64,000 bases of DNA from Montifringilla adamsi (lineage: Eukaryota > Chordata > Aves > Passeriformes > Passeridae). The stretch spans positions 5,345,679 through 5,409,678 of the forward strand of contig JAGGNK010010337.1 in assembly GCA_017590115.1 (NCBI GenBank), written 5' to 3'. A program made the translations under genes and the position numbers. A model generated the notes under the pieces. It did no database searches and was not told the origin of the DNA. It saw only the letters and a program-made list of their open reading frames with translations. Shown in pieces: positions 10,901-21,300 of this stretch; the stretch's first letter is position 1; every line of letters starts with the position of its first letter.

Positions 10901-13900
10901 ATGACTTTTCTTTTGCCATGCTCCCTTTTAAACACTGCATTGCTCCACAAAGAAGTAAGATTTTTTTCTTTTTCTTTTTGCTGTCCAAATCCAAATTTTA
11001 CAGACTGGGCCATCTGTCAATTCCCTCCTACGTTGTTCTGTTCATATTAAATTGCAATGAAGCCCAGACTGAAGAAGGAATTAGGTCAGACAGGAGGTTT
11101 TGTCTCTGTTTTTGGGGAGATATTTGTTGCCCAAGAGGCATCATGGTTTGGTTTGCTCAGCACAAGCCTGGATGCAAGGGATGCCTGAGCTGTACTCTGA
11201 GACTTGGCAACTGGGCCTTTTAGCACATTGTGGCCTCTTGGCCCCCGACTCCCCAGCAGCTGGACAGAAACTGTCGATCCAGCTGATTCAGCAGCAGATC
11301 CTGAAAAAATCCTTTAACAGTCTCGGGTGGGAGGGTGACTCCACAGCAGACTTGCCCTCGGACTCACTCCCAGCACACCACAGCCACTCAGAGAGAGCCC
11401 TCTCTGCTGCCTGGGGACTGCCAAGAAGTGTTTGGGGGTCCCTGGCCGTGGGTGCAGTGGCTTGTGCCGTAAGGCAGGAATACACAGGAGTTCCAAGGTA
11501 GGAACATCCTGCACATGGCAGCCTGCAGCTGAACTGGTTCCGGTGGCAGTCTGGCTTTGTGTGTGGTGCTGGGAATGCCAGGAAAAGCATGAGAGGGGCA
11601 TGAAGGGTGGAGAGCAAAGCAGACCTTCTCCAGGGAGGGAGAGGCCAGCAGTGTGTGCTGATACCTTGTCTGAGCCTGTTCTGCGTTGATCATGCTGCTT
11701 CAGATGTGAGTTACTCAGAGGAGCGTCAGGTGTGATTCCCAGGATGGTACAGGTCACCTGTGCAACCAAGAAATTCCTCTTGCATCGCCCTCTTGCACAC
11801 TGTGGGGTCCAAGCCCTCTTCAGGAGGACTTTGGTGCTCAGATTGTTCGGCATCTGGCACGTCTCATGCTGCCATCCCACTTCATCCTAAGGCCTTTGAG
11901 CTCTGCCTGGGCACACGAGGAACAATAGCAGTCAGAATGGCTGGTTGAACCTGCTTTGGCAAGAATGGGACAGTGGTAGCTGTAGCCTTTCTTCGAGCAG
12001 AGACAGGACCTTGTCGTTTAGGGAGGTAGCCCACTTCCCTTGTGCTGCCTTATTCCTGTTCCATTTCATGTAATAGAGGCTTTCTAATAAAATATGGAGG
12101 TTCTTCCAACCATTGGTGTGAATTTGCTCTTGTTCAACAGCTGAGGAGACCATGCCTATCCTAATGCTTGGGACTAGAAACTGAAAGCTGTGCTGTCTCG
12201 TGTTTCCAGTGGAGAATGAAGTCTTGGAGGTATTCACAGGGCTTAGACTCATCATGCTGAGCAGCCATTCAGTTCCTGCCATCGGTGCAGCTGGCATGGT
12301 GCTTGCACCAACCAGGTCGTGGGCTGCAGGTACCCAGGGTCCCCAGCTGTGCCATGACACTCTCTTTTGGGGTGAGCAGCACCTGCTCTGGCAGCCATGG
12401 CAAGGTGGGTGCAAGCTTTCCTGCATGGGCCTGCTCATCCCTGCTTGTGAGGGAGGGAAGGACCAATTGAAAGGTTACTGGGACATGTTGAGCCAGTGAT
12501 GGAACCCTGGGAGCCGCTGTAGCCTTTGTGTGAAGTCTGGGGGCTTTTGATTTGCAGAGTCAGTAGGGCCAAAGGGAGAGGGAAGGGTTTGCGGGGTTGA
12601 GTTGGGTTGCAGTTCCATCAAGGTGGAGAGAAACTGCAGCACTGGGTAGTAAATAAAGATGCTCTTTGCTTTGCTGCCTGGTTTCTCATGACACAGCTAC
12701 TGGAAGGAGCAGGGAGACGCCAAGGTGACAGCAGAGGGAAGGGCTGGTGGCTGGTGCGTGGGCAAAGGTGGACTTAGCTGCATTTCCCACCTCCACCATG
12801 GTGAGCCGTGCTCTGGATGGCAGCACTGGGGCTCTCCCTGTTCCTGCCGCTTCAGGGGCGTTTCCTGGCCAGAGTTGTGGGGTGTGTGGGCACCTGGAAA
12901 GAGCTTGCAGTGGAGGCAGGGAAGGCTGCCAGGGGCTGGCAGTGAGCTTGTGGAGGAGCGGGTATTTTCTGAGGAGCACAAGTGTTTTTCCACAGAAGGT
13001 ATCAGGTCTCCTCAGCATCAAATATCACCTGCTGACAAAATCTCGCTCTCCCCTTGCTTCAGAGCATCTCACCTTTTCTTTAGACTGAATGTGAAGGAAA
13101 AATGGTGTTTGTCACCTGTGCCACCCTTCCTGTCGGATCTAGCTCTGGCTTGGGGCAGCCAGCATGCAGTCTGCTCATTAGCCACAGTGCCCACAGCCAG
13201 CACGAGCCTAACTGGGGACACAGGATCATGTGGACGTCCTGAAGTTGTCCCATATGAGTGCCTTTGATGGCAACACTGGCTGGTGGAAAATCCGTCACCC
13301 CGGCAATGAGCACTGGCACTACCTGAGACTTGGGGACATCAGCAACTGGGATCTGCATGTAAAAAAAAGGGCTGAAAAAGGCACAGGAACAGGGTGGTTG
13401 GTCTGTTGTCAGCTGGAGATCTGGCTCCTGATGCTGCAGCACCAGGGGCATGACTCCAGCAGTGAAAGTGATGCTGCGTTCATGTTGGAGAGGCCCAACA
13501 AACAACTGTGGGCTGCTTGACTAAAAAAAAAATTGAGGTGAAAAGGTGCTGGTGGTAAAACACTACAGCTTGGCAGCATGGTGTCAGAGCCTGGTGCCAT
13601 CCCTCTGCTCCTACTGTAATACAGAACAAAGTCCCTGCAGTGTGCTGAAGGGACCATTGCTACTGGAAAAGCTGGTCCTGGTCCCATCACTTGCTGATTT
13701 GAGACCAGTTTGTTCCCAGGGCTGCTGCCTCTCTTGTCCACAGCTTTGGAGGGCTTCTGCCAGTCTTGCTGATCTCTGCCAGCACAGGCTGAACAATAAA
13801 TACTATGGCCATCAAAACTGAAGTAGGAGGAATGTCCCCCACAGCCCATCCAGATCTTGAAACCTCTGTTTTGGCTGTTCCTGCTGCTGATCCCTGTCCT

Positions 13901-14009
13901 CCCGCTGCTCAGTGGAGCTCATGACTTGTAAGCATGATGCATTTCTAGCGGTGACAATTTGAGCTACGTGCTACTAAAAATTCGGGAGCAAGGGTGTCTT
14001 TATTGCTGG

Positions 14010-14205
14010 CAGGACCGTAGTGGGGCCTCGGGGGACCTGGGCTAATTTCCTGGCTGTGCTGCAGACTTCCCCTGTGACCTTGGGCGAGTCATTTAATCTA
14101 TCCTGGGCTTCGGCTCCATCTCCGAGCATCCCGGGGGGGTGAGGTAATATTCATTAACTGATATTATTCTTGAGCTGCTCAGATGCTATAGTGATGAAAG
14201 CTGGA
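14010..14205 (+). repeat. MIR/CORE-SINE (amniote MIR-like), sense
   Basis: The run gacctgggctaatttcctgg, followed by tgtgaccttgggcgagtcat and then ttaat, matches the tRNA-derived and core parts of MIR-type SINEs in order. A ctcagatgctatag block near 14177-14190 matches the 3' part of the amniote MIR consensus. The element is nearly full length and well preserved for something shared by all amniotes. It lies about 1 kb upstream of exon 2. Its retained sequence raises the possibility of a regulatory role, but that is inference. Confidence 0.8.
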
Positions 14206-15179
14206 TGTGAGACCTAGTGTCTTGGTTGAATATTAGCAAGGAGAGAGGATGCTCTGCTTGAGGTTAGGGTTGCCACCCACCGTCTGCTATTTTGACGTGC
14301 GTCTCTTCATTTTGAGCTTACCTGTCTGGTCAAAGCCCAGTGGTATTTGGCTGTATGTGTACTGTGAGGCTCATCACTGAGGGTCTGTAATGCCTTGAGC
14401 CATTCATGAGTTTTGCCCCATCCAGTGGGGTGATAGCACCCTTGCTTCACACCTGCAGAGGCTGACACAGAGGTAAAGCTGTTTGCTGGAGCCGAGTCTT
14501 TGGGCTAGTTAGCAAATATCCAGGGAGTTTCTTTTTTTAATGCTCTGCACTGTCTGACACTGCCTTTACCCTCCCTAGTGATGCCTCAGGTGTGTTTCCC
14601 ATAGGATCACATTATTCCTGAGGGATGTCTTCTCAGTCCCAACTCTTGTCAGCAAACACAGCTTGTGCAATCAGCCCCTTGATTGCTTGAGCCTCATCTC
14701 TCCCACATGCCTGGGACAAAAGCTCTTCTTCCCAGCTTTCCTCAAAAGCATCTCTAGGACAGGTTGAAGCTTCACTTGTTTTCGCTTTGCACGGACATGT
14801 TTTCAGATGGGGCACATAAACCTGTCATCAGAAGAGGAAAAAAACCACATACTGATAATAAATGGAATAAATTTCCTTTTGAAAGGGGGAAAAAATCACA
14901 CTGTTGAAAGAGCAGGGGAAATAAAAGCCTTTTAGAGGTAGGCTGAAGCGGGATTTTCCAATGGAAAACCGGCTTCAATGCAAACCTTGTCTGCCCGGCG
15001 GGCCGAGCGCAGGGAGCTGGCCTCACCCCAGCGGCTGTCGCAGCGCTGCCGCTCCTTCCCGGCAGCAGCAGCAGCAGCATCCCGACACGGCTGGGCATCC
15101 CCTCGGCGGGGGGCGCGGGCCGGGGGAGGTGGCAGAGGGGGGTCTGTCCGCGGTGCTAACGCTGTGCCTCTGTCCCCAG

Positions 15180-15342
15180 GTGCCGAGGATGTGCGCGGCG
15201 AGGCGGATGCTGCTGCTGCTCCTGGCTTTCCTGGCCTACGCGCTGGACTCGGCCGCCGCCTACGGCACGGCGGAGACCCTGTGCGGCGGGGAGCTGGTGG
15301 ACACGCTGCAGTTCGTCTGCGGGGACAGGGGCTTCTACTTCA
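15180..15342 (+). CDS. IGF2: IGF2 exon 2: signal peptide and B domain
   Basis: A 163-nt exon, the same length as the equivalent human exon. The acceptor is tgtccccag at 15171-15179. The first nine nucleotides (GTG CCG AGG) are leader in the short isoform or codons in the extended one. Codons from ATG 15189 give the signal peptide and B domain up to GFYF plus the first base of the next Ser. The donor is CA/GTAAGT at 15342/15343. Confidence 0.97.
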
Positions 15343-18300
15343 GTAAGTGCTGGGCAGGAGGCTGCCCCCACACCACACCTTGCCTCAGCAGAGCCAGGCC
15401 GGGAGGGAGAGGTGGGCTTTCCCAGCCTGATGCTTTTAGTGATTTCCTTGTATGTGGCAGTAGGCCAGGAGAGGAGCAAGAAAATGGACACGCTCAGGGT
15501 GACATGCATCCACTGGTTTTGGGGACTGTCTGGTGCCATGGGAAAGCTGGGTCCCGCATGTGATGCTCGGGAAAGTCGAATGTCTCTGGGGAACCATATG
15601 TGGCTGGTTCACCAGTGATAAGGGCAATCATTACAGTAACGAGGGTGTCTGCAGCCAGCGCTCTGCTGAGCTTGGGTCCTGGTTTATTCTGAAACTTTGC
15701 TGCCTAAGCGTTGCATCCTGACAGCAGGCAGGAAGCTCAGCGCCCTCCCCTCCCAGGCAGGCTTTGCTTGGGTATAGCAGTACATTCTAGGCTGCTCCCA
15801 AAACTTTGTGACAAAGTTTGTGACCTCCCAGCTACCACTGGTGAAGTTGTTGCTGAAGAGTGTTGTCTTACCCCTTTGCAGGGCAGCTAATGGAAAAAAA
15901 TGCGGCACAGCTGTTGTGTGCAGCGTGCAGATGGCTTCAGACCAGCTGACTGCAGCGGGCTTTCCACCAGGATGCTTTGGGTCTTTGGACCATTGGTAGT
16001 ACAATGGATTAGCTGGTAAACAGGGAGGATGAGTTGTAAACCAGTGACAATGGATGCTCAGTAATCTGTGGGCAAAGGTGCCTCGAGTGTGATAATCTTG
16101 TTTTGGTGTTTCGGTGCCCTGCTCTGCTTGGGAGTGGGAAGACACTGTGTCTTGCTCCCCACTGAGGACTGAGCCACAGGGTGACAGACTACAGGAAAGA
16201 TGCAAAGCCAAATGGAGGGGAAGAGAATGGAGATACCAGCTGCACACGGTGCTTTTGGCAGTCTTGTTTCTGCCTAAGGAAAAGGAATTAAAAAGTCACT
16301 TTCAAGTAAACAGGGTGTTTTTTTGGAGGAGTAGATTTGAAAGCCAGCCTCCCTCTTGTTCCAGTCTGATTGGAACAATGGGGTGCTGTGAAGTTAGGGA
16401 ATGACTTTGGACGTCCTTTTCCAAACTGGATGTCCCTTCCCAACCTGGATGCTTTACTAGACTTGTCTCCTGCTGCCTGCTGATGTTGGGTAGAGAGAAG
16501 TGCAGGGATCCCACGCCCAGCCACAGCAGGGTTCACATTGGGAAGGACCTTCAGGTTCAGTTTTGGGCAGGTGGTTGGGCTGCAGCTGGCTTTGCAGCCC
16601 TCTGGGGACAATCCCCCTGCCCCATCCCAGCAGAGCAGTGGGATCCTCTCATGGCTCCCTGGGTGCTGTGGGCAGGCAGTGCTTTTGGGGTGCTCTGGGT
16701 GCACTTCCTTGCTGTGATGGAGCCAAGCAGCAAGGGTTTGTGTGGCAGCTGCCCTTCCTCTCTTCATCTCCCCTTCCCTTACCAGCATGGCAAGGAGGCA
16801 AGTGCCTCTCCTGCTCTTACAGCTCTTCCTCTCCCTCTATATGTAGAGGAGCATCTGTCTCCCTCCCTGCTTTCTCTTCCCTCCTCCCTCTCTCTGGGGA
16901 TGAAAGGGAATGGGGCTTTTGTTTTAAGGTCAAACTGACCTCCTTTCACCTCAAATAACCCAGCTGCCCAGGCCAAAATAAAAACACTTTTGAAGGCAGA
17001 CAAGTCTCTTGGTGCCAAGTGGCCAGTCGGGTGCTTGCAAGGGGGTTTTTGCTTTATTTCTTTTTGTCCTCTCCCGTCTTTACCTTTTTGAATATTTCTG
17101 GTGAGCCCAGGTACTGGGGGTGAAACATAGCCCAATATTTTAACCCTTTCAGGATCTGACCAGCCTGTGCCATGCAGGGTTGAAGACATTTGGGCAATGT
17201 CTCTGCTTGATTAAGGTTTTGGACATCCCCATTTCACTTAATTTTTCCCTCTCTACCTCCATCAGTTGGGCTCATAAGTGACTATTTCTGACCATGTTCA
17301 TCTTCACTCCTAAATCCACATGACTACACTGTTGTCATCATGTAGATGCAATAGGGCATAGTTGTGTTGCACCATCGTGGGTTTACATCTTAAAACTGGG
17401 CCTGGGTTTGCATTGAGCGCCTCACAGCTTGGGATGTGTGACCTGATGAGCAGCCTGTGCTAAAGCAGCTGTTCACACAGGAAATAAAAGACTTGGGGAG
17501 CCTCATCCTGTGTGTACCCGAGGGCCTGCCTGCTGGACAGGCTGGTAATGTTGAAAAAACCAAAAATGGTATGAAAATCCATTATTGCTTTTTTTGTAAA
17601 GCAATTATTTAAGAACTTGTCATGCTCTGCATTCTTGCAAGAGAGCACATTGCTAGTGAAGCTGGCTGTGAAATACAGTGATCTTTGCATTAGTGCAAGG
17701 GGCGTGCATGCACAGATGGAGCCCTGGGAGGCACCACGGCTGGCAGGTGCTTGGGACTGAGAATATTGAAGCTGCCTCCAAGAGCTGGGGCTGCAGAAGA
17801 GCTGCACTAACAGGGGCAGGACCGTCAGCACTGAGGTTACCTAGCCTTGGGACAAAGCGGACATGGTGATGCCAGCTCTGTATCTATCCCAGGCATGCAT
17901 GGGCAAGCTAGATCTGAATCTGAGCACGCTTTGCTCTGCACTGCTGATGCTTCCTCTCTGTGACTTTTAAGTCTTTTGCCTTGACCGCAGCTGCTGTCAA
18001 GGTGGTGGCTTCCTGCCACGGCACTGTGGCAGGATTGGTCCCCTCGTCCCCAGCAGCCACCCAGGGGCAGCGGCACAGCCCACAGCGGGATGCTGAGTCC
18101 AGCCTGGAGTGAAAAGCAGGGCAGGTCGAGAGGAAGCCTCAGCCCTGAAGTTGCTGTCATGCAGCGCTGGCAGGGAGGGAGAAGGGGCTGCAGGGGGAGA
18201 GGCGGCCGACTTCTCTGTAAACAACAGCTCCTGTTTCCTCCTTTCCAACAGCTGATAAGAATTTAGCTCTTTGCAGCCGCTTGTGCTGACGAGGCACATT

Positions 18301-21300
18301 CTTGCGCCCCCGCCGCTCCTCCGAATAATACTAGGAAAAAGTAGGGGGGAAAGTGGGGTGCCGGGGTGGGGGAGGGCCAGGCCGGGGGCACTGGGACGGG
18401 GCCTGGTGCTGCACAAAGGCCCCCTTGTTGCTCCCAACATTCCTGCGACAGGGGCACGGGGACTGTTTACACCCAAAGTCCCCTTCCACTCGGCTGACCG
18501 CCTGATTGACCGGAGGAGAGGGGACCCAGCCAGGGTGGCACCAGCACCGTGCACCCCTCCCGGCAGCATCCGTTCAGCCCCGGTGAGGCTGGGGAGCCAG
18601 GAGCAGTGGGGCGTTCATGCTAGGGAAGGGACCCTCCTGTTCCCCATGGCAGTGGGCACTGTGCCTCCTCTGGCACAGTGGCATAGCTGAGCTGCAGGTA
18701 TGTGGCCTCTGGGTTTTCCCAGAGTGGCTTTGTGCCACTTCTGGGATGCCCTGTCAGGAGAGCCTGTACCTAGGCAGGAAAAACCCCAGGCAGCTGGAGG
18801 GCTTCACACTGCCGGGCTTTGCATCACAGGACTTTGCATCTCAGGGCTTGTCCCCTCAGCAGTGCTGTAGAAGGTTTCGGTGAAGCACAGTTTTGGGAGA
18901 AAGGGAGCCTAGCCATTCATTGAAGGCCGAGAGGAAGCGCATTTCCTCAGGAGGAGGAGGTCGTTGCTGTGATGGGAAGTGGCTCGCGTGCCCCGGCGAT
19001 GCCGCAGCCTGCTGCCCACACAGTTCTCCCCTGCGGGCAAGGGACAGAGCGGCAAAACCCTCCCTGGGTTTGGCAGTGGCGGCACAGAGAGATGCCACCC
19101 ACGGGCAAAAGCCAGGAAATTCAACCTTTAGTCCCTGTGTAAATTGTGTTACAGAACAAACGCTCTTCCCAATCCAGGTCAGCAGCAATATTACTGTTAG
19201 CCAGCAATGTCCTGTTGTCTCCAGGTACTTTCTGAGATTAAATCCCTGTTTGTTATGTTTGCTTATTTTTTTTCCTAAAGTAACTCTCCCCCAGAGGTTT
19301 GTAGTGGCATTTGGCAAGGTCTGTACGGACAATTATGTAATGGAAACGTTCCCCATCGGAGAGTCACAGTGGAGCTGGCAGTGGTGCCGGCAAGGGGAAC
19401 GGCTTGCAGCAGGTTTTTGCAGGAGAGAAAGGGCAGCACATTGGGGCTGGGGGCCACACGTGTACCTGACGGACAGGCAGGGACAGCAATCAGGGAGGAA
19501 GAGGCTGTGTCACTGTGGTGGTCCCTGCTGGGAGCTCACCCTGGTGGTGGCACACCTGGGCATTTGCAGACGTGATCTTCCCCTGCGTACCTACAGCAGA
19601 AATTGCCCTTGAAGGCACAGCGGAGAATGTAGTCCCGCTTTCCTCATTGTTTTTCTCCTTCCCTCTTCTTTCCAAACAATAACTGCACATAACTGCAAGT
19701 GGGAAACTTCTGTTTTTGAGAGGAGATATGTAACCTTTGAAAACCTCAACTTCTCCTCAAACCATGTGTGTCATCACTTGTGCAACCTTCTGTTCAGCGG
19801 GAGTGTGAATGTAGCCCTTAGGGAATGTGCTAGCAAGAGGGGGTGACTTGAATTTTTTCTCTTTCCCTTCTGAACTCTCCTTCTGCCCGTATCAGGATGC
19901 CTTTGTGGAGCAGCTTAATGCTTCAGCAGCCTGCCATGGATTGAGTTGGGCACTGGAATTGATAGGACCTAAGCAGGGCCCATGTGTGGTGTAGGGTGTT
20001 GCTGGAGTGCACCTCTCCCACGTATCTCACTGGGCATTGCATGCACAGAGAAGAATACATGCAGCTGGCCCTAAGCTGGCTCCTGTCCCTGCCTCCTTTG
20101 GCCATCACCACCCAGGCTGCCTACTCTGGCATCACTTGAGCTGTGGGCACCCAACACATCTTTCAGGGGAGGGCCCAATCCAGTATTTATTGACCACAAG
20201 AGAGAAAATTAAACTCCTAACAGTGATCCCTTCAATGAACCTTTGCCAAGGGGGAACCAACCTTGTCATCTCCCTGTGGGGCTGGTTAAAGGTTGTGCCT
20301 GAAGTTCTTCTAGAGAAAAAGAAAAGGAAGGTGGTGGCAAAAGGGGAATAAGTGTGAACAAGAAAGCATTTGAAATGACTAACACAGGCAGGTCTCATGG
20401 TATGGGTCAGCTGCCTCATCAACCAGCACACTGATGCTGTGTTTGTTTGTGTGACCTCTGAGCATGGTGGAAATGCACCAGCATGGACCAGAGGGCTCCT
20501 GGCCTATGGGAACACAACTGATTTTAACAGAGAGCAGGTGCCCTGCTGCCAGGCTATTACAGAGGCAGCAGCGAGGCATTTTCGTGGTGTTTTGCATGCC
20601 AGCGTTGTGCACAGGGGGCTCTGTTGTGTGTGTGGAGAATTGTGTTGAATAGTGTCTGCATTGCACGTGTGGGGCTGCATTGAATGTGCAGAACTGCATC
20701 CCACATGCACATCTGTGTTGCACATCTGGGGCTGCTTCTGACATGTGGGGTTGCATTGTATGCAGAGAGCACTGTATGCAAGGAGGCACTTTGGGTGGGG
20801 ATCCAGGGTGGGATACCCTCCAGGGAAAGTGGCCAGCTCCATGTAAGGTAGACTTAGGTCTTCGCCAAGGCTTAAGATCCGAGTGCCTGCTTCATCAGGA
20901 GTGCAGGGGAAGTGGATCATGCACAGGGCCAGTGTGGACAGTGGTGTGTGTTCCTGCAGGCCACCTGGGAGGTGAGGGCTCAGCATGCCATAGTGAGCAG
21001 GGCTAGGCATTGCTCTTACACTGCTCACTCTCAGAAATCTCCTGAATTGCCAGAAATCTCCTGGCTGGGATGTGGTACCAGATCCTGTTTGCAAGCCCCA
21101 GTATTGCTGGCCTCTGTTTCCCTCCCTCCCTCGGAGCACCTTGCCCTGGGAGGAGGTGCTTGTGGCAGTGTGCAGAAGCCTGGCTGCAAACCCCACAACA
21201 GCACAAGAGCATAACATGCGACGTGCAGAAGCATGGAGAAAATCCTTTTGTTTTGGGCCAGTTTACATTTTGGAAGGCACAATTCCCAAGCAAATTTGCT

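Larger units (their letters stand above)
7650..15179 (+). other. IGF2: IGF2 intron 1
   Basis: A 7,530-bp intron bounded by GTAAGC at 7650 and a pyrimidine-rich acceptor ending CCCCAG at 15179. The first 450 bp are still CpG island. Beyond that it holds T-rich tracts (about 9808-9832 and 10799-10820), a MIR-like SINE near 14010-14205 and GC-rich sequence just before exon 2 with a short CAG run near 15064-15078. No coding exon was recognised inside it. The GC-rich 15000-15179 block could be a secondary promoter, but no TATA or other start signal supports that. Confidence 0.75.

Noticed and set aside
13230..13520. Possible short coding exon in intron 1 (96 codons)
   Set aside because: Trp- and His-rich residues give it a protein-like look, but there is no convincing acceptor/donor pair and no family match.
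18893..19612. 239-codon + strand open frame in IGF2 intron 2
   Set aside because: Within an intron, no recognisable domain, and overlapped by other frames of similar quality.
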